Under the pieces are notes generated by a model. It worked only from the letters and a program-made list of their open reading frames with translations. It had not been told where the DNA came from and did no database searches. From contig CAYLKD010000005.1 of assembly GCA_964384345.1 (NCBI GenBank), forward strand, positions 9,776 to 73,775: a stretch of 64,000 bases of DNA, given 5' to 3'. The stretch is from JASLCR01 sp964384345. GTDB taxonomy: Bacteria > Patescibacteriota > Saccharimonadia > Saccharimonadales > Saccharimonadaceae. Shown in pieces: positions 55,831 to 64,000 of the stretch. Position numbers and translations under genes: made by a program. Each line of letters opens with the position of its first letter. Positions within the stretch are counted from its first letter, which is position 1.

Positions 55831-55860
55831 CAAAGATCTTATGTTCTCATAAGAGCTTTG
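55831..55860 (+). terminator. Possible terminator after the MMPL gene
   Basis: CAAAG-TCTTATG pairs with CATAAGA-CTTTG around TTCT, with one A/G mismatch. There is no long T run. Confidence 0.45.
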
Positions 55861-55867
55861 TTGAGCA

Positions 55868-55918
55868 GTCGAGATGCCCGGGAGACTCTGGCTTGAGTCT
55901 CAACCGGGACACCTCGAC
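55868..55918 (-). terminator. Hairpin at the end of the secretion-gene operon
   Basis: GTCGAG at 55868 pairs with CTCGAC at 55918, enclosing CCCGG/CCGGG and GAGACTC/GAGTCTC with small bulges. It is G+C-rich, has no T tract and lies 17 bp after the last minus-strand gene. Confidence 0.6.
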
Positions 55919-55934
55919 TTAGGTGCTTCACTCC

Positions 55935-57665
55935 TCAGCAGTTCGACCCAGTCTTATTGGGTAGCTTGACGCCTTTGCTGACGAGGAAGGCTTCTGGATT
56001 GGAATGGATGGAACCATCAACTCCTGTCAAGAGGGAGAAGTGGTCATGTGGACCGGTACTTCGACCGGTCGAGCCGACATAGCCAATCACTTGGCCGGCT
56101 TTCACAGGATCGCCTACCTTGAGTCCTGGTTCGAACTTTGAAAGGTGTTGTGATCTCGTACGGATGGTGGCACTGTGTCTGACGGTGACGTAGTAGCCGA
56201 GCGTGCTATTGAACGTCATAGCTTCTATGACGCCGTCTCCGGCTGAAACTACCGGAGCCCCGTAAGGTCCGGCAAAATCGGTTCCGTCATGCAGCCGGAG
56301 AGTACCCAGAAGAGGATCACTACGCAAACCGAAGCACGAAGTGATGACTGCATCAATCGGCAACACCCACGTTCCACTCGCAGGTGAGCCGGATATACCG
56401 ATCTGGTTGAAAGCACCTACTAGGAGCGGTTGCATGTCAACCATGCGAGCCCGCACGGTCGGATCGGAGGTGTTACCCATGCCACCCCTGATCACGTTGA
56501 AGTGCAGATGTGGCCCTGTGCCTTCGGCACACTCTCCTGGGCCGACCTTACCGATCGGCTGACCAGCGGCAATGTTGTCCCCAGCCTTGAGGGGCAGCGA
56601 ACCAGGAAGCAGGTGCGTGTAGTAGTAATCCAGGTTTGTCTTCGTATCGCGAATCGTAATCCGTGGCACGTCGAGGTCTCCCGGACCGCTACATGTGGCT
56701 AGGTTGACAACCTTGACCACTACACCCGCCATTGCCGCTACAACCGTCGTCCCAGGTGGGGCGTGGATATCAGCGGCATTGTAGTCGTGGTGGCAGTTCG
56801 TCAGGCTGGTATAGCACCACGTCCAGGTCGAGCCGTTGTACTCAACCCCCTTTTCGATGACCGCCTTGGTGGTCATGAGCGGGAAGGTGAACCCATCTTT
56901 GGTACCGAGGCCTCCCGGATCGATTCCAGTGCAGTCACCAGTCCAGTTTGACGTACCTGTAGCGATGTTTCCAATACCGTCGCGCAGAATTACTGGGCTC
57001 GAAGGCAGCTTGCCGGCAAGAAACCTATCGGCGACAGGCAACTGCGCGGCGTACTTGTACCTCAGGTCTATCCGAGGCTGTTGAATACGCCACGCGACTT
57101 CGCCAGCTGGTGTTGTGTCCCAGCCTTTGAAGTCGAGAATTCCCGGCTCACTGCCGTCGGCTCGACCGTTGAATGCCTGGGGAAGGATCGCTCCTCCAGA
57201 AATTAACAGTTCCGTCGAAATCGCAACGTTAGTGCGCTGCTCAACAGTACCCCACCATGCTTGCTGCTGAATCCAGCCGAGGCTGGATGCGTCGCCGTAG
57301 CGAAGGTTGCGCGCACCGGACTCGACAAGTCCGATACTCAGCACGATTCGGGCCAGCTGAAGTTGCTGAACTGGAGTGAGTTCATTGTGGGCGTACACGA
57401 CGCCGACGGCAGTATTCATCACGGTGACTTGCTCCGGCGTGAAGCCAGTTGAGTTACCACTGAAGTTTACAGGGTCGACGGAGAATACGCTACTCGAACT
57501 GTTGGTCTGGCTGCAAGCATTCGCCACTGCTTTGACGGCGACTCCGAAAAGCCCACCGATAAACAGCCCACCTGCAGCTAAGCCGATCACTACTACACAC
57601 GCTATGACGGCCACAAAGCCACCGACGGCGTAAAACAAGGGTGATCGCATAAAACGGCGGCTCAT
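55935..57665 (-). CDS. VirB1-like peptidoglycan hydrolase: transglycosylase-like plus two M23 domains
   Basis: A 576-aa envelope enzyme. After a membrane helix (FYAVGGFVAVIACVVVIGLAAG) comes a lysozyme-like region with the possible catalytic Glu in GLVESGARNLRYGDASSLG. Two LytM/M23 metallopeptidase domains follow: the first with CHHDYNAADIHAPPG and GPHLHFN, the second with LHDGTDFAG and GPHDHFSL. Both keep the H-x3-D and HxH ligands. Such enzymes open the cell wall for a conjugation or secretion channel. The ATG at 57665 follows GGAGG; 10 bp separate it from the gene before. It ends the operon. Confidence 0.85.
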   Translation of the reverse strand: MSRRFMRSPLFYAVGGFVAVIACVVVIGLAAGGLFIGGLFGVAVKAVANACSQTNSSSSVFSVDPVNFSGNSTGFTPEQVTVMNTAVGVVYAHNELTPVQQLQLARIVLSIGLVESGARNLRYGDASSLGWIQQQAWWGTVEQRTNVAISTELLISGGAILPQAFNGRADGSEPGILDFKGWDTTPAGEVAWRIQQPRIDLRYKYAAQLPVADRFLAGKLPSSPVILRDGIGNIATGTSNWTGDCTGIDPGGLGTKDGFTFPLMTTKAVIEKGVEYNGSTWTWCYTSLTNCHHDYNAADIHAPPGTTVVAAMAGVVVKVVNLATCSGPGDLDVPRITIRDTKTNLDYYYTHLLPGSLPLKAGDNIAAGQPIGKVGPGECAEGTGPHLHFNVIRGGMGNTSDPTVRARMVDMQPLLVGAFNQIGISGSPASGTWVLPIDAVITSCFGLRSDPLLGTLRLHDGTDFAGPYGAPVVSAGDGVIEAMTFNSTLGYYVTVRHSATIRTRSQHLSKFEPGLKVGDPVKAGQVIGYVGSTGRSTGPHDHFSLLTGVDGSIHSNPEAFLVSKGVKLPNKTGSNC

Positions 57666-57675
57666 GGCCACCTCC

Positions 57676-58251
57676 TTACTGGGTGTCGTCGAGACTGACA
57701 ACTTTCCACTTACCGTTGACTTGCTTGAGGTAGATGGTCGCGATGAAGGAAAGCGTGGTTGCCTTGCTCGAGTCTGAAGTGGTGATGAGATCAACTGGCA
57801 GATCTACTCCGCTGCTGATTTCACCGGGGATTGGTTCACCGATGGTACATCGCTGGTTGCTGTGGCTGTCGACAAATGCTTTGTCGGCTGTCACCTGAGG
57901 ATCGAACCCGAGCTTCATCGTGGCTAGAAACGCGATGGTGGCGTACGGCGCGAGCGCTTTCTTCCGTCCCTCTGTCGTGTCGGTGTAGCTCAGGTTGTAG
58001 TAAGCCCTAGCGAATTCGACCGCGGTGTTCACCGCAGCCATGTTGTCGGGTTCGTTGTTTCCCTTCGTGGCACCAAAATCTGGTGCGACGGGGGGTGCGG
58101 AAACTTGCGTGGTTGACCCATCAGCAGCCGGCGGAGGCGTGCTGCCTCCGCCGGCGACTGTGAGCACCAACGAGACCGCGATCAGCAAGGCTGCAAACGC
58201 AGCACCACCGAGCCCATACTTCAGGCCAGGCTTGCCTCGAAAGTAGCTCAT
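57676..58251 (-). CDS. TcpC/VirB8-like conjugal transfer protein (putative)
   Basis: A 191-aa protein with one membrane helix near the N-terminus (GLGGAAFAALLIAVSLVLTVAGGG), a Pro/Ala-rich linker and a soluble domain ending FIATIYLKQVNGKWKVVSL, like an NTF2-fold domain of TcpC or VirB8. It overlaps the ATPase gene by 4 bp. Assignment rests on architecture and context. Confidence 0.6.
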   Translation of the reverse strand: MSYFRGKPGLKYGLGGAAFAALLIAVSLVLTVAGGGSTPPPAADGSTTQVSAPPVAPDFGATKGNNEPDNMAAVNTAVEFARAYYNLSYTDTTEGRKKALAPYATIAFLATMKLGFDPQVTADKAFVDSHSNQRCTIGEPIPGEISSGVDLPVDLITTSDSSKATTLSFIATIYLKQVNGKWKVVSLDDTQ

Positions 58252-59732
58252 GATACGTTCAACTCCTTTCGCGCGCGATCGAGGTTGCGACGCGCTCGCC
58301 TGGATTGACGGCCGACTCGACGAGCCACCGCTGAGTTGCTGCTGATGATCTCCATCTCATCGTCTGTGGTGACGAGAAGCTGGGACCGAATAAGCGACCC
58401 GTCACGCGGCTTGAGGCCGAATGTACCGGGGCGCTTAGGGTTGATGCTCATCAGCCACCGTGCGTCGAGAGAGCTCATACCTAGCGCCTCTCGGAGACCT
58501 TCGTAAGCGCTCTCGGTCTGTCCACCGAAGATGAAGTGAACTCCAGCACCTCTGACACTGTTGAGCGCCATTTGGTACTGCTGGGTGTTGGCATCCGCGG
58601 ACATCTGAAGAAGACTCAGCTCCTGGATGATGCGGATTTTGAGCGGACTATATTCACGGATCTGCCACTCCTCATCGCTTTCGGAGGCCGCCCAGCTGGC
58701 AAAGCGCCAGCTCTTCGATGTCTCGTCTTGACCGATGATGTCAAATCGACCACTGTTGCGGATGTAGAGCCGCACCAGGAAGTGGTACGACGATGCCAAG
58801 GCGTCGTCGAGTCCAGTCAGGTCTTGGGACACGTACAAGTGCTCGCCCATGATCTCGACAAGCGAGTTCTCGTCACCAAAAATCTCCGCGCCGGTCTCAA
58901 GGAGAGCGGTATTGAGTTTGGCAGCGAGTCGAGTAGCTGCTTCGGTGACAAGCTCTGGGTGGTGGCTGATCGCTAGACGGTTCTCCCACGTGGTGGGATC
59001 AGTACCTGACTTAAGCACCATCTTGAGCATGTTGACGCCAGCCTCGGTCGTGCCGAGATGCCTGACGATCTTGTTGCGACGCGATCGGATGTTGCTGATG
59101 TAGTCGTTGACTTCAAACTCGTCGGCCATCTGTACGAGCAGGGTTGGGCAAGCGATCTTCTTGTTGGTGCCAGTGGTCATCTTTCGAATCAACTGGCCGA
59201 GGATACTGATCTCGATCTCGTCGAAGCTCATCTTGTTGAGGTCGAAAACGGTAGCGATTGTCCATCGCAGCATCTGGCTCGGAGTCAGCAAAAGTCGCCA
59301 ATCAAAGGGGTTAATGTGCGCCTCCTTGACTGTGATCCTGATGCCGTCCTTGCCGTAAGCCCTTAAGAGGCCTACGTCTTCGGTCTCCTTGCCGTCGTTG
59401 GTACGCATATTGTCGTAGATCATGCGAGCTCGGCGGCCGTCACCCATGTCGAGCATCGAGGTGTAGTACATCAGCAGCAGGGCGCAGGCAGTCTTGCCGG
59501 CATTTTTACCGCCGGTGAACACCACGCTGGTTGTCTGGATGTACCGAGCCTGCATCGCTCGCCATGGGTGGAATCCGAAGATTCGTCGAGTCGTTGTGGT
59601 GATGAACAGGGGGATCGCTCCCATCGGAGGCAATAGCTCATCACTGCTCAATTCCATGCCAAGGACACGGAGTGACGCAGTGAAGCTCCTGAAGGCACGC
59701 AGCTTACTGCGACCAAAGAAGAGGTGTCGCAT
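58248..59732 (-). CDS. VirB4/TraC-type secretion ATPase, actinobacterial type
   Basis: A 494-aa ATPase with Walker A GGKNAGKTACALLL near residue 76 and later IREYSPLKIRIIQELSLLQM as a candidate for the Walker B region. It lacks the large N-terminal domain of classic VirB4 (about 800 aa). The SCO6880-like gene just upstream may supply that function, making the pair a split VirB4. The C-terminus is very basic. AAGGAAG precedes the ATG. Confidence 0.65.
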   Translation of the reverse strand: MRHLFFGRSKLRAFRSFTASLRVLGMELSSDELLPPMGAIPLFITTTTRRIFGFHPWRAMQARYIQTTSVVFTGGKNAGKTACALLLMYYTSMLDMGDGRRARMIYDNMRTNDGKETEDVGLLRAYGKDGIRITVKEAHINPFDWRLLLTPSQMLRWTIATVFDLNKMSFDEIEISILGQLIRKMTTGTNKKIACPTLLVQMADEFEVNDYISNIRSRRNKIVRHLGTTEAGVNMLKMVLKSGTDPTTWENRLAISHHPELVTEAATRLAAKLNTALLETGAEIFGDENSLVEIMGEHLYVSQDLTGLDDALASSYHFLVRLYIRNSGRFDIIGQDETSKSWRFASWAASESDEEWQIREYSPLKIRIIQELSLLQMSADANTQQYQMALNSVRGAGVHFIFGGQTESAYEGLREALGMSSLDARWLMSINPKRPGTFGLKPRDGSLIRSQLLVTTDDEMEIISSNSAVARRVGRQSRRARRNLDRARKELNVS

Positions 59733-59815
59733 CGAAATCTCACTTCCTTTGCATGGATTGTCGGGAAAAATCGATGTTTCGGGTTGTTAAAGTACCTGCG
59801 TGATATATCATCAGG

Positions 59816-59896
59816 CACCCTCTTTAATTATCGGCGTACCGCTAATAACTAAAGAGGGTGTCTGCCCGGAGCGTACAGTTACTGCACACCCCGGGC
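59816..59896 (-). promoter_or_regulatory. Two strong hairpins between the SCO6880-like and ATPase genes
   Basis: The 202-bp spacer holds two stems: 59864-59896 (15 bp with wobble pairs, loop TTA on the plus strand) and 59816-59860 (16 positions, CACCCTCTTTA.TTAT, one wobble on the minus strand). No T tract follows either. They may slow RNA decay or attenuate downstream translation. Confidence 0.6.
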
Positions 59897-59934
59897 GTTG
59901 ACACAGCCGTTAAGCTAGTCCTCCTTACGAGTTG

Positions 59935-61515
59935 TCACATGTCCAGCCCATATAGGGCTGTCATGAATGCTCTGATCTGGCGCACCGGCATGGTCACCGG
60001 CTTGAGTGTGATCAGTCGACGAACATGAATGCCGACCGTGAAAGCGCTGTACAGCCGAAGCATCCGGTGATTGGGTGCGGCGGCAACCACGAAGCGCCTG
60101 TATTTGAAGACGGGCGCCTGCTGCCTGTAGAGTGCTGTCTGTTGTTCTCCTGGCCGACTACGTTCATCGAGTTCACGTTGGGAGATGTGCCGACCTTGAT
60201 CCTTCTTCTCATCTCTCAGTGCGATCTGCCATACGATCGACCGAGTCATCTTTCGCTCTTCGGTAGCAGCGGAGACGATTCGGCCGACGACAGTCGTGGT
60301 GTTCCATCGAGACTTGCTGGGAAACTGAAGCCCTACCATACCTCCTGGACGAAACCGCTTCAGGCCACCGTACGCAGTCGTGCGCCATGTCCTGAAGTAG
60401 GAGCCATCCATGTAGAGGTAGGTCTGCGCGAGTCGGATGTACTTCTTCGGCCAAGGAGGATCCTCAGCCAGAACACCGATCGCCTCGTCCAGCGTCATCT
60501 TTGCCATCGCGGCGCGACGACGATAGAGGAAGTCATGAAGAGCCCCTGCGCCCTTGATCGTTCGCACGATTCGAGCCCATTCATCGAGCTCGAGTAGGTT
60601 GAGGCACCTAACATCTTCAATACCACAATCACGCAGGCCATCAATGATCTGAACCACGAGCGAGTAAACGGACGACTGTTCCACTCCTTCTAGAAGTGGC
60701 GTGTCGTCACGCATCTGCCTCGCTAGCGAGGCAGGGAGGTCCAGTGTCACCGTGAAGGTATTCACTGGATCATTTCCTCGCGTAGCCATCACACGGATCC
60801 TCTGATCACAGATACGCGACATCGCTTCCTCGTATGAACCGGGTTGCGGCTTGACGAAGTCGGTATGAAGCGTCTCGTGACCGAGAATGTTGAGTGTCTC
60901 CTGGAGGTCACTAGGGCGCGCAGAAATTACGTGACCCAGCGATGGGGTTTCGAGCTCATAGCCGATACCTGCGAACGCTTGCGCGAACACGTCGACTACT
61001 TGCTGTTCTGCTCCCATGCGTTTGTCCCAGTCGAATGAGGGGCGGAGTGAACCACCGTAGCTGATAACGAATGCGATTCGTGTCAGCTCCTCGTTAATGA
61101 TGAAACCGGTCGGGAAGACATGCCCAGTCTCCTGGACCCGCTTACCTCTGGCCTCTTCGATCCCGAGAGAGATGCCGATGAGCGATAGCCCGATCCATGG
61201 CCTACTTCCAGGCTTGATAGTTCCATCTGTCGAATCGGTCCCTTCCTTAATCATCTTCCGGCTATCACGGTAATCGGCCATGATTTCGTAACCAGCGCCC
61301 TCGTCGTAGGTGAGCGCACCAGCGATGCCGGCGGCCATGAACACTACGGCGAAGATTTTGATCCACAGCTGGCTAGGGAAAATACCAACAGCGAGCGTCA
61401 TCAGCCCGAAGCTGAGTAGCCAGCCGTATTGGCCCCTAGTGAGATCGTAGAGCTTACCCTCAATGTAATCGGGAGCAAGATACGCGGAACCGTCTCGTAC
61501 GTCAGGTTTTGCCAT
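59935..61515 (-). CDS. SCO6880-like conjugative transfer protein
   Basis: A 526-aa protein with two membrane helices near the N-terminus (WLLSFGLMTLAVGIFPSQLW and FAVVFMAAGIAGALTY), a layout of PrgI/SCO6880-type proteins of actinobacterial integrative elements. The rest is a mixed alpha/beta soluble part (GLSLIGISLG, VYSLVVQIIDGLRDCG). It probably forms part of the inner-membrane secretion complex together with the ATPase. Confidence 0.7.
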   Translation of the reverse strand: MAKPDVRDGSAYLAPDYIEGKLYDLTRGQYGWLLSFGLMTLAVGIFPSQLWIKIFAVVFMAAGIAGALTYDEGAGYEIMADYRDSRKMIKEGTDSTDGTIKPGSRPWIGLSLIGISLGIEEARGKRVQETGHVFPTGFIINEELTRIAFVISYGGSLRPSFDWDKRMGAEQQVVDVFAQAFAGIGYELETPSLGHVISARPSDLQETLNILGHETLHTDFVKPQPGSYEEAMSRICDQRIRVMATRGNDPVNTFTVTLDLPASLARQMRDDTPLLEGVEQSSVYSLVVQIIDGLRDCGIEDVRCLNLLELDEWARIVRTIKGAGALHDFLYRRRAAMAKMTLDEAIGVLAEDPPWPKKYIRLAQTYLYMDGSYFRTWRTTAYGGLKRFRPGGMVGLQFPSKSRWNTTTVVGRIVSAATEERKMTRSIVWQIALRDEKKDQGRHISQRELDERSRPGEQQTALYRQQAPVFKYRRFVVAAAPNHRMLRLYSAFTVGIHVRRLITLKPVTMPVRQIRAFMTALYGLDM

Positions 61516-61533
61516 TGCAGCCCCCTCTCGAGG

Positions 61534-62790
61534 CTAGTCGGATGGTTCTGTGCCTTGCTGACGAGGCTCGTCGGCAGATGGGTTGTCGTAGGTGAGATCT
61601 GGGTCACCATCGTTAGGTTGCTCTGTGAGCTCTCGACGAGATACCTCGGTTGTGTGAGGGGGCTGGCTTTCATCCGTCTCGCCCTCTTCGACTGATGGTG
61701 AAGTGAGCATGCGTCGGTGTTCGCTCGAGTCCGGTTGGATGCCGTCGTCGAGGTTGTCTGCATCGACGCGCTGAGCGACGAGCAGGGTACCTTCTGCGCT
61801 GCTACCGATTTGCGGTTGCATCGTGACATCGAACTCATCTTGTGGAAGAGACATGACGTCGACTGGTAGAGGCTTGCTGGCATCGATGTCGGCGTCAAGC
61901 TCCCCATCCAGTACGCTGACTGGCACGGGAGCATCGCTCGGCGAGGTTTCCAGTTTGCCCTCATCGACCTTAGTGTGTCCTCCTAGCAGCTTGACAGCTG
62001 GGTTGACCGCCATCCAAACGGCAACCGTGATGATCGGCAGGATGGCTGCGATGGTCACCGCGATAAGTGTCGTCGTGAACGTCGGATCTGTCACCCTGGC
62101 CGCAAGCGACAATACGAGAATCTGAAGAGGTAACGCCGTAGCGAGGCCAAGAACCATTCCGATGGAAAAGCGAAGGAGCATCCTGCCCCAACCCTTGTGC
62201 GCGAACAGCCAGGCTACGAGAGCCAGAATGCTGAACGTGCCGACCATCTTACCGAGTGTGTCAAACTCCCACCCGATTGTCGTGGTTGCGATTTTGCCGA
62301 CCAAGAGGTTAAGAAAAAAATCTCCTGGGTCGGCGATTGGCATAAGAATGCCCTTGAACGTATCGAACCATGTTCCTTCGGAGGGGGTTGGTGCGACGAG
62401 GAGTGCTCCCTTACGAAAGAACTCCGTGAAGATCATGATGAGCGTCAGCGCCAGTGGGATAAGAATTCCCGCTCCCAGCCCACGGAGAGCTTGAGCGAAG
62501 GTGTTCTTTCCCTCCCGAACCTTGTCGACATCACTGCCGGCAAGGCCGATCTGGGCACTACCGTACATGACCATGACGGAACTGAGAACTACCACGCTGC
62601 CGTAAGCGAGTGCGAACACAGGCCAGTAGTCAGCGTTTGCGCTCCACAGCGAGTCATTCGACAAGTGCTGAGCAAGCTCGTAGGTATCAGTGCCAAAGTT
62701 ACTCCGGCCCAGGGAAGTCAGCCACTCCCACACCGACTTGAGCCAATCTACAGGGTCGATACCAGGAATGCCAATACCTTGATGCATCAT
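61534..62790 (-). CDS. TrbL/VirB6-like polytopic membrane protein
   Basis: A 418-aa protein. About six membrane helices in the first 270 residues (such as VFALAYGSVVVLSSVMVMYG, LGAGILIPLALTLIMIF and LIAVTIAAILPIITVAVWMA) are followed by a disordered acidic tail of 145 residues rich in Asp, Glu, Pro and Ser. TrbL/VirB6 proteins form the channel in the membrane. AAAGGA precedes the ATG pair at 62790. Confidence 0.7.
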   Translation of the reverse strand: MMHQGIGIPGIDPVDWLKSVWEWLTSLGRSNFGTDTYELAQHLSNDSLWSANADYWPVFALAYGSVVVLSSVMVMYGSAQIGLAGSDVDKVREGKNTFAQALRGLGAGILIPLALTLIMIFTEFFRKGALLVAPTPSEGTWFDTFKGILMPIADPGDFFLNLLVGKIATTTIGWEFDTLGKMVGTFSILALVAWLFAHKGWGRMLLRFSIGMVLGLATALPLQILVLSLAARVTDPTFTTTLIAVTIAAILPIITVAVWMAVNPAVKLLGGHTKVDEGKLETSPSDAPVPVSVLDGELDADIDASKPLPVDVMSLPQDEFDVTMQPQIGSSAEGTLLVAQRVDADNLDDGIQPDSSEHRRMLTSPSVEEGETDESQPPHTTEVSRRELTEQPNDGDPDLTYDNPSADEPRQQGTEPSD

Positions 62791-62841
62791 GACTCGTCCT
62801 TTCTAAGGGAGTCGGAGGGTCTTGGAAGGTTCATGCGCGTA

Positions 62842-62867
62842 GGGCTCCAGGACGAATCCCAGAGCCC
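62842..62867 (-). promoter_or_regulatory. Hairpin after the pilin-like gene
   Basis: GGGCTC pairs with GAGCCC, with a further GGA/TCC inside. Such a stem between a pilin gene and the next can favour high pilin expression by mRNA protection. Confidence 0.45.
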
Positions 62868-62882
62868 CACGCGAGGTTGCGC

Positions 62883-63311
62883 TCAGTTGGTGAGCGCGAT
62901 GAGGAACGAGAGCACGCCGAGCACGATCGCTGAACCAAGGGCCACGCCGAGCGCGCCCATGATGCCGTACTTGATCTCGGCGACACCTGCCCTGACCTTG
63001 TCGGCCTTGCCGCCGGAGAATCCGACCTTTGCTGCACCGATGATCATCGCCTTGACGATGATGACGACGATGAGCACTCCAGCGATCGCGGCTAGGATCT
63101 TCCAGACCCAGTTGTTGATCGAGATGAGGGAGTAGTCGATCCCAGCGTTCTTCTGCTGGTCGATGATCGATCCCAGGTCGTTCGGGTTCGGAGTCGGGGA
63201 TGGGGTGGGTCCCGCGGCCAGGGCAGCCGATGCGTTCAGGACGGACATGGTCACGATGACCACGCCGGTCTTGGCTGCAGACGCCGCCAGGCGCCGTGTG
63301 TTGTTCAGCAT
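62883..63311 (-). CDS. VirB2-like pilin or small membrane component
   Basis: A 142-aa protein with a signal peptide (TGVVIVTMSVLNASAALAAG) ending in an Ala-x-Ala site, a short Pro/Thr linker and two membrane helices (VWKILAAIAGVLIVVIIVKAM and GALGVALGSAIVLGVLSFLI). This is the plan of VirB2/TrbC pilins. The ATG at 63311 follows GGAGG and overlaps the previous gene by 7 bp; the longer upstream frame is a shadow of that gene. Confidence 0.7.
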   Translation of the reverse strand: MLNNTRRLAASAAKTGVVIVTMSVLNASAALAAGPTPSPTPNPNDLGSIIDQQKNAGIDYSLISINNWVWKILAAIAGVLIVVIIVKAMIIGAAKVGFSGGKADKVRAGVAEIKYGIMGALGVALGSAIVLGVLSFLIALTN

Positions 63312-64000
63312 GATGCCTCCTTCAGGGGCGTCTGACAGACCGGGGGTTGCCCGTCCTGTGTAGCGTCCGGCTCCAGGGTGGAGACCGGTACGGGTGTGTT
63401 GGGAAATGATCCCTTGATCTGCACGGCGACTTCGGATGAAGCCGCCGTGCGAAGCGCCACGTTGTCGCTCATGTTCTGAGCGGCCATGGCGTTGATCTCC
63501 TGGACTTGCACCGCAGTGCGAAGCCCGACTAATCGATAGCTGACTCGGCGTCCGAGTGCCAGCCACAGGCTACTGCCAACCACCGTGAACCGGACTCGGT
63601 CCAGGTGTTCGCGGTGATAACGCAGCATGTAGCCACGAGCGGCCTTGATGGCCCGCTCGTGTGCCTTTGCTACCAGTCGTTCCTGCACCTTGACCTCCTG
63701 ATCGGTGGGCAAAGCACGGGACTCTCCCTCGAGGTTAACCCCCGAGAGAATCCGGTAGTGACGCTCATACCTGGCCGTGATGCCCGTGTGAGCTGCCATG
63801 GCGTCGATGAAGTGAAGCCGGACCTTCTTGGGGCTCGTGAAGAGTGACCAGAAGGACCACCAGCGGTTGATGGCGATGACCGCGGTCCTGGCGAGCTCGC
63901 GCTCGTTCGGGTTGGTGCTGCGGATCATGTCCACCAATGTCTTGGCGGCTTGCTCGATGCTGTCGCCAGCCGGCGTGGTGGGGATCACCACTTGCCCGGC
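63305..64000 (-). CDS. Hypothetical conjugation-region protein, 5' end outside window
   Basis: The minus-strand frame is open to the end of the window, so the start is unknown (GTG at 63991 or 63988 or further up). At least 228 residues are visible: a basic helical part (KVRLHFIDAMAAHTGITARY, HERAIKAARGYMLRYHREH), then one hydrophobic stretch (FTVVGSSLWLALG) and a polar tail. No known motif. It is coupled to the pilin-like gene. Confidence 0.6.
   Translation of the reverse strand, partial: AGQVVIPTTPAGDSIEQAAKTLVDMIRSTNPNERELARTAVIAINRWWSFWSLFTSPKKVRLHFIDAMAAHTGITARYERHYRILSGVNLEGESRALPTDQEVKVQERLVAKAHERAIKAARGYMLRYHREHLDRVRFTVVGSSLWLALGRRVSYRLVGLRTAVQVQEINAMAAQNMSDNVALRTAASSEVAVQIKGSFPNTPVPVSTLEPDATQDGQPPVCQTPLKEASC

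Noticed and set aside
62197..63135. Plus-strand ORF of 312 codons opposite the TrbL-like and pilin-like genes
   Set aside because: It is antisense to genes with membrane-protein features and good start sites, and shows no domain or ribosome-binding site.
1..64000. CRISPR arrays, rRNA or tRNA genes
   Set aside because: I saw no regularly spaced repeats, and nothing with a full tRNA or rRNA layout on either strand; a tRNAscan or cmscan run could still find a divergent one.

Overview
The window looks like a chromosome segment of a Candidatus Saccharibacteria (TM7, CPR/Patescibacteria) bacterium. Supporting signs are the compact, overlapping housekeeping genes, short forms of alanyl-tRNA synthetase (628 aa) and MetRS (494 aa), an FtsA-like/transmembrane/RuvX/MltG block, LysM-CHAP and Rpf-like cell-wall enzymes, and many genes whose -10 box lies only 6-9 nt before the start codon. 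The assignment is inferred from protein recognition; no rRNA or tRNA gene was seen.

Layout. 1-12.4 kb is an accessory island. It holds the 3' end of a type I restriction gene (hsdR), an ABC-three-component (ABC-3C) conflict system, a DUF2130 protein with a nuclease-like motif, a VirD4/TraG-like coupling ATPase on the minus strand, a large serine recombinase split by a frameshift, an XRE regulator, and an Mrr-like endonuclease broken by an in-frame TAA. 12.4-39.6 kb is core genome: DEAD-box helicase, GH5 glycosidase, a pyk-pgk-tpiA glycolysis cluster, pcrA, an Rpf-like protein, rsmA-pgeF-metG-tatD, a cysteine desulfurase-mnmA cluster, alaS, an FtsA-like gene with neighbours, and obgE. 41.0-55.8 kb is again core: exonuclease I, uvrA, a DedA protein, rplY, a secreted metalloprotease, an ABC exporter, trhO, a DnaQ/GIY-YIG fusion and an MMPL transporter.

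39.6-41.0 kb, between obgE and sbcB, is the most unusual part. Two adjacent transcription units have A+T-rich sigma70-type promoters (TTGACA/TAAAAT and TTGACA/TATAAT), but their bodies are very G+C-rich and packed with consecutive hairpins. The first unit (about 0.8 kb) is enclosed by a perfect 17-bp inverted repeat, carries several Shine-Dalgarno-led mini-ORFs (including nonapeptides MVRIRDQTR and MVRIRIGIH), and contains a 10-nt copy of the 16S rRNA anti-Shine-Dalgarno tail. I recognise neither unit. They are candidates for large structured RNAs, or structured mRNAs of tiny peptides.

55.8-64 kb (minus strand) is a second G+C-rich block with actinobacterial-type type IV secretion genes: a partial unknown gene, pilin-like, TrbL/VirB6-like, SCO6880-like, a VirB4/TraC-type ATPase, a TcpC/VirB8-like protein, and a large peptidoglycan hydrolase with one transglycosylase-like and two M23 domains. 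These genes use strong Shine-Dalgarno sites and have structured spacers. Because Saccharibacteria live on actinobacterial hosts, transfer from a host-like donor is a reasonable inference for this block and possibly for the 40-kb units.
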